Assembly: GCF_015476335.1 (NCBI RefSeq)
Contig: NZ_JADAQY010000003.1
Location: 2,062 to 66,061, forward strand
Length of the DNA: 64,000 nt
Direction of reading: 5' to 3'
From: Rickettsia endosymbiont of Cardiosporidium cionae
GTDB lineage: Bacteria; Pseudomonadota; Alphaproteobacteria; Rickettsiales; Rickettsiaceae
Every line of letters starts with the position of its first letter. The first letter of the stretch is position 1. The notes under the pieces are model-generated. The model was not told the DNA's origin. It did no database searches and was given only the letters and a program-made list of their open reading frames with translations. Below are positions 1 through 9,706 of the stretch, piece by piece. The position numbers were made by a program, and so were the translations under genes.

Positions 1-617
1 TGCATGAGGTAGCAGATGAAAATATATCTGCAAGATTCGTATATGCATATTTATTAGCAATGCTTGCATCATCCGTCATGATGTTATTTAAACCAAAAGA
101 AGAAGCATTGGATATTACATCGGATTATTTGCACAAGACAGAGGAAGATAATAGGCAGTTAAACCAGGATAATTCTGAACTTTATGAGGTGAACACAGAG
201 TTAGAGGGAGAATTAGAATTTTATAATGATCAGCAGAAAAAGTTAGAGTTGTTATTAGTTGACTATAAACTCAATACGAAAAAGATGACTAAAATGCAAA
301 TGATAAAGAAATTACAAGATATAGTAGCAAAAATTATACTTGATAATAACCCTGATGAAGAACCAAAAGATTTAGGAGAAGTGTTATATCCTGATGATCC
401 TACCAAAGGATACAGACAATATAAAGAAAATATGAAGTTACATACTGATAATCCTACAAAAGAATATAAAGAATATAAAGAGAATCTAAATACTATAGAA
501 AGCATAACAAGATCACTGTTTAGAAACGACTTCACAGTAGAAGAAATTGCTTCTATAGTTAGCCTAACTATAGAAGAAGTAGAGCTGATATTAAAGGACT
601 TGATTGAAAATAGTTGA
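1..617 (+). CDS. Coiled-coil protein of unknown function, 3' part of a gene cut by the window edge
   Basis: The frame is open from base 3 to the stop at 615-617, so the gene begins to the left of the window; the first internal ATG at 60 is not needed as a start. I do not recognise the family. After a short hydrophobic stretch (LLAMLASSVMMLF) the protein is very hydrophilic and Glu/Asn/Lys-rich with coiled-coil character for about 80 residues. It then has two imperfect repeats, DDPTKGYRQYKEN and DNPTKEYKEYKEN, and ends in a helix-turn-helix-like tail (FTVEEIASIVSLTIEEVELIL). That tail resembles the C-terminus of many Rpn/PDDEXK transposase-like nucleases, but no nuclease core is in view, so this is only a hint. 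It lies next to a decayed gene and a gene-poor stretch. Confidence 0.6.
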   Translation, partial: HEVADENISARFVYAYLLAMLASSVMMLFKPKEEALDITSDYLHKTEEDNRQLNQDNSELYEVNTELEGELEFYNDQQKKLELLLVDYKLNTKKMTKMQMIKKLQDIVAKIILDNNPDEEPKDLGEVLYPDDPTKGYRQYKENMKLHTDNPTKEYKEYKENLNTIESITRSLFRNDFTVEEIASIVSLTIEEVELILKDLIENS

Positions 618-618
618 T

Positions 619-642
619 AGGAAATAGTTTACTCTATTTCTT
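619..642 (+). terminator. Hairpin just after the left-edge gene
   Basis: A 9-bp stem with one G-U pair (AGGAAATAG / CTATTTCTT, loop TTTACT) begins two bases after the stop codon of the partial gene. A T-rich stretch is built into the right arm, but there is no long T-run after it, so this is a weak intrinsic terminator candidate. Confidence 0.4.
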
Positions 643-933
643 ATAACATTAAGATAGTGGGAGATGTTTTTTATTATCATAGTTAGCGGCGATCAACTAG
701 AATCCTAGAATAATATTTGCATTCAAAGAGCTTCATATACACATATATCTTAAGATTAAAGTTCATATTAGTGTTATAAATACAACTTATAATAAAAATA
801 CCTCTTCACTTAAAGATAATTTCTATAATGTCGAATCAACTTAAAATAGAATGCTGGGCATATGTTAGTTACATCCTATAGTTTAATTAATATATGTTAT
901 TTCTTTTAATTAAAAAAAAATAGTGAGGTAAGT
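643..933. other. AT-rich spacer without a gene
   Basis: Between the hairpin at 619-642 and the ATG at 934 I see no open frame with coding character on either strand. The last bases (a run of nine A followed by GTGAGGTAAGT) could contain the ribosome binding site (GAGG) of the decayed gene that follows. Confidence 0.5.
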
Positions 934-1590
934 ATGGGAGCAGCAGCAATAGTTGGAGGCGCAATTTTAGCCGGAGAATCAGCAGGACAGTCAGATTCCC
1001 AGGATATGGAAGAGGAGAAAGCAGATTTCCAGAAAGAACTAGAGTAACGGTTGCAGAATATAATTCTAGAGAAAGAGTGAGAGAGATGGAAAGACAAGCA
1101 AGAGAGGCTGAGGCTGCACGTGATAGAGAAGAAACAGCAAGGAAAATAAAAGAAGCAGAAGCTGCCCATGCAAGGGAAGAAGCAGCAAAGAAAGCAAAAG
1201 AAGCGGAAGCAGCCCGGCAAGGGAAGAAGTAGCAAGAAACTAAAAGAAGCAGAAGCTGCCCATGCAAGGGAAGAAGCAGCAAGGAAACTAAAAGAAGCGG
1301 AAGCAGCCCGTGCAAGGGAAGAAGCAGAAAAGAAAAGACAGGAAGAAGAAGAAGGAAGGAAAGCAAAAGAAGCGAAGGCAAAAGAGGAGGAAGAGGCAGA
1401 AAAGATAGAAGAATTTTTAAAGAAACAGGCAGAAGATTTTGAAAAATCTCAACTTGATCATGCAGGCAAATTAAAGCACGCAGCATATGAAGATTTAGAT
1501 TTTAAAGATATGACGATAATAGATAATGCAACAATATTGGGTGACGCAGGAGATAGCCATAGCTCTGATGTGATTAATTTTGTGATGTAG
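934..1590 (+). pseudogene. Frameshifted gene encoding a charged helical protein with 16-residue tandem repeats
   Basis: An ATG at 934 preceded by a GAGG opens a frame starting MGAAAIVGGAILAG, which stops at about 1046. The coding sense resumes in another frame from about 1040 (RVTVAEYNSRERVREMERQ) and runs into tandem units of 48 bp coding for EAEAAxAREEAAxKxK. There are about five units between 1107 and 1345. The third unit is 46 bp long: it lacks one base at about 1216 (CCCGGCAAGG where its sister has CCCGTGCAAGG) and one at about 1236 (AAGAAACTA against AAGGAAACTA). The last frame continues to the stop at 1588-1590 with a unique C-terminus ending VINFVM. Three single-base losses thus break a protein of about 215 residues, a glycine/alanine-rich (possibly membrane) N-terminus followed by a long charged helix. 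The family is unknown. Confidence 0.65.
1107..1345 (+). repeat. Five tandem 48-bp units
   Basis: The units begin GAGGCTGAGGCTGC, GAAGCAGAAGCTGC, GAAGCGGAAGCAGC, GAAGCAGAAGCTGC and GAAGCGGAAGCAGC and have a period of 48 bp (16 codons). Only the third is shorter, at 46 bp. Units 2 and 4, and 3 and 5, are the closest pairs, which suggests duplication of a two-unit block. Confidence 0.75.
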
Positions 1591-2497
1591 GATAACTCTG
1601 CAATATGTAAGATACTGAAAAGAATTTACAGAAGAGATTGTCTAATTTGAAGATTAAGCATCAGATTATAGAACAAAGATAAGTTGTTATAGCTATAAAA
1701 TGAATATTTAATAAGAAAGATCAGAATTTCTAGTTAAATATTTTGCTATTAACAGTGTTACTTCTATTAAAAGAAATTGTTAAAAAAAATATTAATATCT
1801 AATAGATGCGATATAAGTGATGTCCTTAATATTGTAAAGAGGGATGATAATCAAATTCTATTAGATATACTGGATTGATCTTTGGCATTTTAAAAGACTT
1901 ACTAAACAAGTGATGAAAAATTATACTACCAATCATTATTAATTATACGGTGTATATTGTGAATAAAATGTCTTCTGCTATAAAATACCAATATGCTATC
2001 AGTGTAGAGTTTGTTTTGGTTGTTCTACTGATACTGTTAAACATATTATATGCTTACCGTATGTTTTACTCTGTAATACATAAAATATCATAACACCCTG
2101 GCTTTATTTACACGTTTGGTTGATGTACTGTATTCTAATTACTATCCCTTCACACTTAATTAGTTAGATAAGAATTAAAATACTCTACAATTTCTTGATT
2201 ATTATATAAAAGATTCTTAAATAATTGATAGGCAAAATATTAGTTAAAATAATATTTGTAGTCAATACTATTCAAATGTAGCACAGTGGATATGTCTCTT
2301 TGACAACAACGCATTATACAAGTTATCCAAAAAATTGTAACGGATATAACAAACTAAAAGAAAATTCAAGCAATTTCTATCAAAACTTAAATAATTAAAT
2401 AAAATCATTTTGTATTCTGACAATAGTAAGACTATAACAATACATTGATAATGTGTAACATTAAAATCTATAAGTCAATACTCATTGAGTGAATCTT
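1591..2497. other. Gene-poor stretch of about 0.9 kb
   Basis: No open frame of convincing coding character is visible on either strand; stops are dense in all frames. The sequence is AT-rich without tandem repeats. It lies between a decayed gene and the 3' end of pheT and may be the remains of older accessory genes, but I cannot identify any. Confidence 0.5.
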
Positions 2498-2526
2498 TTA
2501 AAACAAGAAATACCTAGCAATCTAGG
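2498..2526 (-). terminator. Terminator candidate of pheT
   Basis: Read on the minus strand, about 57 bases after the pheT stop there is a GC-containing hairpin CCTAG-ATTG-CTAGG followed by the T-rich tract TATTTCTTGTTTT. This is the best intrinsic-terminator-like structure near pheT, although the stem is only 5 bp. Confidence 0.45.
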
Positions 2527-2582
2527 ATTGTAGTTGATTAATCATCATAATCATTATAATCATTAATATCACATATAATTTC

Positions 2583-5015
2583 TCAATAATCGCGTAATAC
2601 AGCCCCAAATTTCTTTTGTACTTGACTAATAATCTTATGATTTAGATGTTCTATATCTTTTTCTAAAAGAGTTTTATAATCATCTTGAATAACAATGGAA
2701 ATCGCTATAGAGTGCTCATTACTATCTGGTGAATCTGATAATTCATGAATATCAAACAACTTAACTGATTTAATTAATGTTAAGTCTATATTTCTAATAA
2801 AATTAATAATTGTCCCTATTTTTTGAGATTTATCAATGATAAAAGAATAATCTCTAGTGATTAATTGATAATCTGAACGATGAAAATATTGCTTAGTTTT
2901 AGGAATTATACAAGACAAAAGTTTAGATAAATTTATCTCAAACCCTAATACTGGTAAATTACAAATATCATATTTCTGCAATGTAATAGGATGGATTTCA
3001 CCAAAAAAACCAAAAATATTACTATCATTAGTAGATAAACATATAGAGCGAGTAGGATGTAGATAGTCATGTTGTACTCTATCATCTAACATAATATCAA
3101 TATCGGTATCAAACCCTAAATGCCTCAATATAAGATACACATCAGATTTTATATCAAAAACATCTACATATCTATCAGAGAAATGGACATTTTTATCCTG
3201 ATATAACCCCAAGCGCACCCCAGATACAGATATATCATCAGCAATTTCACTTTTTACCATAGTATTAAATACTTGCCCTACTTCAAAAATAGCAAGATTT
3301 TTTACTGATCTTCTTAAATTGTTTCTAACTATATCAAGTAAATTTGGTAAGATATATGGTCTCATGTAATTCAAATCAGATGTAATAGGATTCATTATCA
3401 TAAATTCATCTTGTAAATCGCAGAATCTAGATGCCTTATCTTTATTCATAAATGAGTAACTAATGACTTCATTATATCCCCTAACAGATAAAATCTTCTT
3501 AATTTCTAGGCTATTGGTATGTTGTTTGGGTATTACCTGAATTTTATTAAGTGGTAATGGAATCACAGGAATATTATCATAACCATAAACTCTAACCACT
3601 TCTTCTATGATATCTTCTTGACTATTTAAATCTTTACGCCAAGCTGGAACAGAAATTGACAATAGATTCTGATTAACGTCTATAATTTTAAATCTCAGTT
3701 TTTCTAAAATAGAATATATAATATTATATTGTAATTCAAACCCTGTATAAGACTTAATGCAATTAATATCGAATTGTATAGGTGTAATAGATATATTAGC
3801 AATATTATTGTAAGAATTAATTTCAGATATCTCTCCTCCACATATAGAGACAAGTAAATCAGTAAAATACTCTAAACTTTTAATAGTAAAATCCGGGTCT
3901 ACACCTCTTTCAAAGAGATATCTTGACGCTGTATTAATATTTAACCTCCTTCCACTGTGTAATATTGATTGAGAATTAAAAACTGCAGATTCTACTAAGA
4001 TATTAGTTGTATGCTCAGAACATGCTGAGCCTTGAGCTCCTATTATTCCTGCAAGACATTCTACAGAGTGACCATCTCTCACTATTATATCACCACTAGT
4101 TAAACAATATTCCTTGCCATTTAAAGCTTTGAATAAATAATCTTCTGATAATACATCTACGGCTAAGTTATTAGAAATTTTGTCTAAGTCATATACATGT
4201 AGTGGTTGACCAAACTTATAACCAATATAATTTGCAATATCAACTACAGGAGATACAGAGATAATATCTAAATCTGATAAAAGTTTTCTAATCCGTACAA
4301 TAGTAGGGGAATTATTATCTAAACGATTATTAATATTTTTTATCTCTCTAAAGCTAAATATACTACAAATATCAGGATTTAATAACTTAAACTGAGTTTT
4401 AGGAAAAAAAGTTGGATGCAAACTAGGGATTTGTATTGGTTTCAGTGTTATTAATTCATGGCATGATAATTCTCTAGCTAAACCGTACAAACTTTGCATA
4501 TCAGGTCTATTACTTGGAATAGCAATATCTAATATTATATCATTACTATCGAGATATTTCGCTACAGATTCCCCTATTACAGCATTTTGTTCTAATTCTA
4601 AAATATTTTCGTTGTCTGAATTAATATCTAATTCATATGCAGAACACAACATCGCTTCACTGACAACACTTCTGATTTTAGATTTTTTTAATTTAAGACC
4701 AGTTTTCGGAATTATTGCTCCAGGTTTAGCAAGTACAACATTCATACCTGCCCTAACGTTAGGTGCTCCACACACTAACTGTAAATAGTGAATATCCTGA
4801 TTATTATCATACTGAATTTGACAAATTTTTAATAAATCAGCATTGGGATGAAAATCTACAGAAATAACTTTACCTACAGTAAATTGCTCTAAGAGGCTAT
4901 TATGTGTTATTAATTTCTCTGCTTCAAATCCTAAATCAATAATAATTTTCAGAATATCTGAATACTCCAAATTACTATCAATAAAATCCTTCAAAGAAGC
5001 AATGCTGATTTTCAT
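2583..5015 (-). CDS. pheT: Phenylalanyl-tRNA synthetase beta subunit
   Basis: The 810-residue product is the tRNA-binding and editing beta chain of the alpha2-beta2 enzyme that charges tRNA-Phe in the cytoplasm. Domains follow the bacterial order: an EMAP-II/OB-type tRNA-binding domain (about residues 40-150, with VGKVISVDFHPNADLLKICQ), the B3/B4 editing region, the B5 domain, the catalytic-like core, and the C-terminal anticodon-binding FDX-ACB fold (HRSDYQLITRDYSFIIDK onward). Length fits the usual 790-810. The start is ATG in MKISIASLKDFID, the normal PheT beginning. pheS is not adjacent in this window, so the two subunit genes appear separated. A hairpin with a T-rich tail follows the stop. 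Confidence 0.97.
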   Translation of the reverse strand: MKISIASLKDFIDSNLEYSDILKIIIDLGFEAEKLITHNSLLEQFTVGKVISVDFHPNADLLKICQIQYDNNQDIHYLQLVCGAPNVRAGMNVVLAKPGAIIPKTGLKLKKSKIRSVVSEAMLCSAYELDINSDNENILELEQNAVIGESVAKYLDSNDIILDIAIPSNRPDMQSLYGLARELSCHELITLKPIQIPSLHPTFFPKTQFKLLNPDICSIFSFREIKNINNRLDNNSPTIVRIRKLLSDLDIISVSPVVDIANYIGYKFGQPLHVYDLDKISNNLAVDVLSEDYLFKALNGKEYCLTSGDIIVRDGHSVECLAGIIGAQGSACSEHTTNILVESAVFNSQSILHSGRRLNINTASRYLFERGVDPDFTIKSLEYFTDLLVSICGGEISEINSYNNIANISITPIQFDINCIKSYTGFELQYNIIYSILEKLRFKIIDVNQNLLSISVPAWRKDLNSQEDIIEEVVRVYGYDNIPVIPLPLNKIQVIPKQHTNSLEIKKILSVRGYNEVISYSFMNKDKASRFCDLQDEFMIMNPITSDLNYMRPYILPNLLDIVRNNLRRSVKNLAIFEVGQVFNTMVKSEIADDISVSGVRLGLYQDKNVHFSDRYVDVFDIKSDVYLILRHLGFDTDIDIMLDDRVQHDYLHPTRSICLSTNDSNIFGFFGEIHPITLQKYDICNLPVLGFEINLSKLLSCIIPKTKQYFHRSDYQLITRDYSFIIDKSQKIGTIINFIRNIDLTLIKSVKLFDIHELSDSPDSNEHSIAISIVIQDDYKTLLEKDIEHLNHKIISQVQKKFGAVLRDY

Positions 5016-5153
5016 TTCTTTTATATACTTTAATTGCTACATATTTTCGAACAAAGAAACTCTATAACAAATTTTTAAAACATTCAATATGATTTATTTT
5101 GTAATTTATCTAATCATCAAAGATTTACTATGCATAATCAGTAAGATAAGTAT

Positions 5154-5182
5154 TTGACATATTAGTATAAACTGTATATCAT
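5154..5182 (+). promoter_or_regulatory. Sigma-70-type promoter, probably for the tRNA and lpt permease
   Basis: A perfect -35 box TTGACA (5154-5159) is separated by 17 bases from TATCAT (5177-5182), one mismatch from the consensus -10. Transcription would begin near 5189, about 140 bases before the tRNA, leaving a long leader that would need processing. Confidence 0.5.
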
Positions 5183-5330
5183 CCGTTTGTGTTCATATTT
5201 TTCATTTAGTAGCTGCATTAATGATAAAGAGGCTAAAAAATATTTGACTCTTATTGCGGTGATATCAATATTTGATTACATAGATAAGGTCAATAACATA
5301 AAATACCCCCGGAGCTTACTAAGAAGTTCA

Positions 5331-5407
5331 GGGCCTATAGCTCAGTTGGTTAGAGCGCACCGCTCATAACGGTATGGTCGTAGGTTCAAATCCTGCTAGG
5401 CCCACCA
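5331..5407 (+). tRNA. tRNA with anticodon CAT, most likely tRNA-Ile2 (lysidine type)
   Basis: A full 77-base cloverleaf with encoded CCA: acceptor GGGCCTA/TAGGCCC, D-stem GCTC/GAGC, anticodon loop CTCATAA with CAT at 5365-5367, T-arm GTAGG-TTCAAAT-CCTGC, discriminator A. CAT is shared by initiator, elongator Met and Ile2. The initiator is unlikely because the G1-C72 pair is intact and the G-rich anticodon stem is missing. Position 4-69 is C-G and 5-68 is C-G, the acceptor-stem features known for TilS recognition of E. coli tRNA-Ile2, whereas E. coli elongator Met has U-A and A-U there. I therefore favour Ile2; elongator Met remains possible. The 27-43 pair is a C-A mismatch. Confidence 0.93.
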
Positions 5408-5428
5408 TTTAATACAATAGAATTACTG

Positions 5429-6532
5429 GTGTTTGTAATACGTGCTCCAATTTTAAGAAATTATTTTGCAATGATATTTTTATATTATCTACTGATAGTA
5501 TCATTGATAGCAGTATTCATTATTATAATAGCCAACTCATTCGATACATTACAAAAATTTAAATCTTATGAAGTCCCAGCTTCAATATTTTGGCAACTCA
5601 TAATGTTAAAGATTCCACATATAATAAATGAAATTTCATCTTTAATAGGATTTATTAGTACAGTTTTTTTCTTAAATCACATATTAAACACAAATGAGTT
5701 ACTAATTGTATTAACTAACAAAATTTCAATGCTCCAAATAATAATAATTACTGTAGTAATTGTTATATTATGGAATATATTGCTATTATTATTAGATCCG
5801 ATTGCAGTAACTTCTATTGCTAAATATGATAGTATAGCGTCAGTAATTATAAAGAATAAAAATAATAATTTTATTATATCAAAATCTAAAATTTACTTCC
5901 TAGAAACAATAAATGGTATTAAACGCTTTATACAAGCTAATTCAATTAATCAAAATCAGAACAAAATCTATGGTGCTACCATACTAGAATTCGATCATCA
6001 AAATTCACTTAAACAGAGATTAGATGCAGACGTACTAGAAATTAGCGGATCTATACTCAAAATATTTAATACCACCATTAGTATCAATAATATTAATGGT
6101 GCTGAAATGCTTAAACACGAAATACTATACGTACCTACATCACTTTCTATCGATAACATGGTTAGCCAGATCATAAAACCAGAGCGTTTAACATTATGGA
6201 ACTTAAAATCACAAATCAATAGATTAATAAAACTAGGCATACCAGAAACAAATTACAAAATATGCTATTATAAAAAATTATTTAGGCCTATATTAGCTGC
6301 TTCAATGGTGTTAATAGCATTTTGTTATACAAAAGTGAGTAGAACAAAAACTAAGAAAAATTACGTTATGGTAATAAAATTAATATCTGGTGTAATGATT
6401 TACTTCATGTCTGAAATTATTATAAAAATATTAGTATACTCAGGATTACACCCAATATTCTCTATAGGCTTATTAATTATATCAATAATAGGAATAAGTA
6501 ACTTTATTATTTTACATAGTAATGAAACTTGA
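5429..6532 (+). CDS. LptF/LptG-family lipopolysaccharide export permease (YjgP/YjgQ)
   Basis: A 367-residue inner-membrane protein with the family's layout: three hydrophobic helices in the first 125 residues, a hydrophilic periplasmic middle of about 150 residues, and three helices at the C-terminus. The stretch PHIINEISSLIGFISTVFFLNHILNTNELLIVL matches in pattern the conserved helix region ending in NEL of LptF/LptG. The protein would pair with LptB, encoded at 36439-37161, to pull LPS or a related lipid from the inner membrane. The start is GTG at 5429, only 22 bases after the tRNA, with no clear ribosome binding site; the first ATG (5471) would cut into the first helix. I cannot decide between LptF and LptG. 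Confidence 0.85.
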   Translation: MFVIRAPILRNYFAMIFLYYLLIVSLIAVFIIIIANSFDTLQKFKSYEVPASIFWQLIMLKIPHIINEISSLIGFISTVFFLNHILNTNELLIVLTNKISMLQIIIITVVIVILWNILLLLLDPIAVTSIAKYDSIASVIIKNKNNNFIISKSKIYFLETINGIKRFIQANSINQNQNKIYGATILEFDHQNSLKQRLDADVLEISGSILKIFNTTISINNINGAEMLKHEILYVPTSLSIDNMVSQIIKPERLTLWNLKSQINRLIKLGIPETNYKICYYKKLFRPILAASMVLIAFCYTKVSRTKTKKNYVMVIKLISGVMIYFMSEIIIKILVYSGLHPIFSIGLLIISIIGISNFIILHSNET

Positions 6533-6538
6533 TATAAT
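6530..6538 (+). promoter_or_regulatory. Extended -10 promoter candidate for mreB
   Basis: TGATATAAT, an extended -10 element (TGn followed by the consensus TATAAT), overlaps the stop codon of the lpt permease gene. Transcription would start near 6545, about 67 bases before mreB. No good -35 box is visible, which is acceptable for an extended -10 promoter. Confidence 0.4.
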
Positions 6539-6553
6539 AGGCCTTGCCACAGC

Positions 6554-6581
6554 ATTAGATAAACAAATTATTTTATCTAAT
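6554..6581 (+). promoter_or_regulatory. Hairpin in the mreB leader
   Basis: A perfect 10-bp inverted repeat ATTAGATAAA / TTTATCTAAT with an 8-base loop lies between the candidate promoter and the mreB start. No T-run follows, so it is not a typical terminator of the upstream gene; it could be a protein-binding site or a leader structure. Confidence 0.4.
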
Positions 6582-6602
6582 AATTACTGTCACCATACAT
6601 AA

Positions 6603-7664
<1,062 letters not shown>

Positions 7665-7741
7665 ATTTACTACTATCAGTATAGATATTAAAAAAAACAA
7701 TAGTTTACAAGCAGCTAAATATGTATCGTAACAGATCAAAA

Positions 7742-8323
7742 TTAAGTTGTTCTTAGCATATAGTTGATCACAAATAAAATACTATGCTGAGTGATGATTG
7801 CAAAACATGATGCTAATAAATCATCTATTAATACACCAAAACTATTGTTAAATGTTTTTTCTAGATAATAAATTGGCCAAGGTTTTAATATATCAAATAT
7901 CCTAAAACAAATAAATGATGTTACACTAAATACTAAGATATGGGAGTTGAAATCCTGAAACAAATGTATGGATTGACTAAACACACAAATATTTTGTAAA
8001 TCAACCATCCAAAAAGATAAAGGAGAAAATATCAAAGTAAAAAACTGTCCAATAATTTCGTCTATGATAATTTCTTGCCTATCATAATGATTATATTCTC
8101 TACTATAAATTGAAATAAGAAATCTAGATATAATCAGTATTATACAATTAATAACTAAGGTGATAAGTACTATATTTTGTATATTACTAATATTTATATA
8201 AATCACACAAAAGTATATTATCACAGATATCAGAGAACCCCATGTTCCTGGAGCATATTTTACCTTACCAAGGTAACAAAATGTTACAAAAAATTCTGCT
8301 ATAAAATATTTATAACTATGCAT
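7742..8323 (-). CDS. pgpA: Phosphatidylglycerophosphatase A
   Basis: A 193-residue inner-membrane enzyme that removes phosphate from phosphatidylglycerophosphate to give phosphatidylglycerol. The PgpA signature is clear: APGTWGS near residue 25, DEIIGQ in the middle, then FRIFDILKPWPI and GVLIDDLLAS with the paired acidic residues of the family. Several hydrophobic helices fit a membrane protein. It starts 4 bases after the gltX stop on the same strand and is the last gene of a tightly packed group (uvrA, ubiG, histidine kinase, gltX, pgpA). Confidence 0.92.
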   Translation of the reverse strand: MHSYKYFIAEFFVTFCYLGKVKYAPGTWGSLISVIIYFCVIYINISNIQNIVLITLVINCIILIISRFLISIYSREYNHYDRQEIIIDEIIGQFFTLIFSPLSFWMVDLQNICVFSQSIHLFQDFNSHILVFSVTSFICFRIFDILKPWPIYYLEKTFNNSFGVLIDDLLASCFAIITQHSILFVINYMLRTT

Positions 8324-8327
8324 TGAC

Positions 8328-9695
8328 TTAATTGTTTATCTTTTTATTAATATCTTCAATCTGCCAATTTAGTCTTTTTAATATCTGATCTCTCCCTAAA
8401 AATATTGCAATTTGTTGTAATTCCGGGCCTTCATTTCTACCTGTTAGTATAAATCTTAGAATTTTTAATATATTATTTTTTTTTACTTTAAATTGAGAAG
8501 ATATTGACTGAATCCACAATTTCCATTGTTCATCATTAATTATATCTGGAATATGCTTAACTGCTATTTTGATCAACTCAAGATGAGTAATATCAACATC
8601 AGGATATATAAAATTATTAAATACAGAATCCCACTGAACTATATCACCAAATATTTTAAGGTGAGGTGCTAGCATATACCAATAATTTTCACTTATATTA
8701 CTACTATATGATATTAATGGTTTCAACTTATCAGCAATATCAGCATAACTATAACTATTAATAATTTTGTGATTTATCTTAACCAAGTTATCTATCGAAT
8801 ATGATACTGGATGATTTGAATAAGATAAAATATCAAAATGATCTAATATTTCATATAATGACTTACAACTTTGTTGATATGACGAACTACCAATAGATGA
8901 TAACATGTTGTTAACGGAGATTGCTTCTATACCAAATTCTCTGATTGCAGATATAGAAAATCCTCCTTGAGTTTTAGAAATTTTATTATCATCTGACTTC
9001 AATAAACTTAGATGTCCAAATTTAGGAAGATCTAAAACACCTAATGCCTTAAATATCTGTATCTGTATTGCAGTATTGCTGATGTGATCTTCTCCTCTAA
9101 TGATATGAGTGATTCCAAAATCAATATCATCCACTACTGAACACAACATATATGTAGACTCACCGTTAGATTTAATAACTATGGGATCACTTAAATGTTT
9201 AGTGCTATATCGTAATTTTCCTCGTAATACATCGTTCCATATTACTTCCTCTTTATCTAATAAAAACCTATAGTAAGGCTTAATACCAATGGATTTTAAA
9301 TACTCCTTTCTATCGTGAGTTAAATTTAAACTACTGCGATCATATATAGGGGGTAAATTATTCTGTATCAACTTATCCTTTTTGATTGCTAATTCCTGAA
9401 TATTTTCATAGCATTCATATATCAAGCCCTTTGACAATAAAAGAGATTTGATTTGTTGATACCTCTCCATTCGCTTTGATTGATAAGAAATACCATCCCA
9501 ATTGAGTCCAAGCCACAATAAATCTTCAAGTAAAACATCCTTATACAAGTCATTACTTCTCATCGTATCAGTATCATCTATTCTTAATAAGAATTTTCCT
9601 TTAGATTGTCTAGTAAATAGCCAATTTATTAAAGCTACTCTAGCATTTCCTACATGTAAATATCCTGTAGGAGAAGGAGCAAAACGCGTAATCAT
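8328..9695 (-). CDS. gltX: Glutamyl-tRNA synthetase, first copy
   Basis: A class I glutamyl-tRNA synthetase of 455 residues. The HIGH-type motif is in FAPSPTGYLHVGNAR at the N-terminus, and the catalytic VVDDIDFGITHIIRGEDHISNT block is intact. The KMSKS-type loop reads DNKISKTQGG, with Thr where most GltX proteins have Arg (KLSKR). Two GltX paralogues are usual in Rickettsiales and other alphaproteobacteria that lack GlnRS: one or both charge tRNA-Gln with Glu for later amidation by GatCAB. The second copy is at 37988-39385. Which copy charges which tRNA cannot be decided here. It is 11 bases from the histidine kinase gene and 4 from pgpA. Confidence 0.95.
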   Translation of the reverse strand: MITRFAPSPTGYLHVGNARVALINWLFTRQSKGKFLLRIDDTDTMRSNDLYKDVLLEDLLWLGLNWDGISYQSKRMERYQQIKSLLLSKGLIYECYENIQELAIKKDKLIQNNLPPIYDRSSLNLTHDRKEYLKSIGIKPYYRFLLDKEEVIWNDVLRGKLRYSTKHLSDPIVIKSNGESTYMLCSVVDDIDFGITHIIRGEDHISNTAIQIQIFKALGVLDLPKFGHLSLLKSDDNKISKTQGGFSISAIREFGIEAISVNNMLSSIGSSSYQQSCKSLYEILDHFDILSYSNHPVSYSIDNLVKINHKIINSYSYADIADKLKPLISYSSNISENYWYMLAPHLKIFGDIVQWDSVFNNFIYPDVDITHLELIKIAVKHIPDIINDEQWKLWIQSISSQFKVKKNNILKILRFILTGRNEGPELQQIAIFLGRDQILKRLNWQIEDINKKINN

Positions 9696-9706
9696 AGTTC
9701 ACTATA

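Noticed and set aside
887-1486. 199-residue Leu-rich frame on the minus strand
   Set aside because: It is the complement of the Glu/Ala/Lys repeat codons of the plus-strand gene; leucine richness is a by-product.
5187-5369. 60-residue open frame ending GPIAQLVRAHRS
   Set aside because: Its C-terminus is the translation of the 5' half of the tRNA at 5331; this ending is a classic tRNA shadow and the rest has no coding character.
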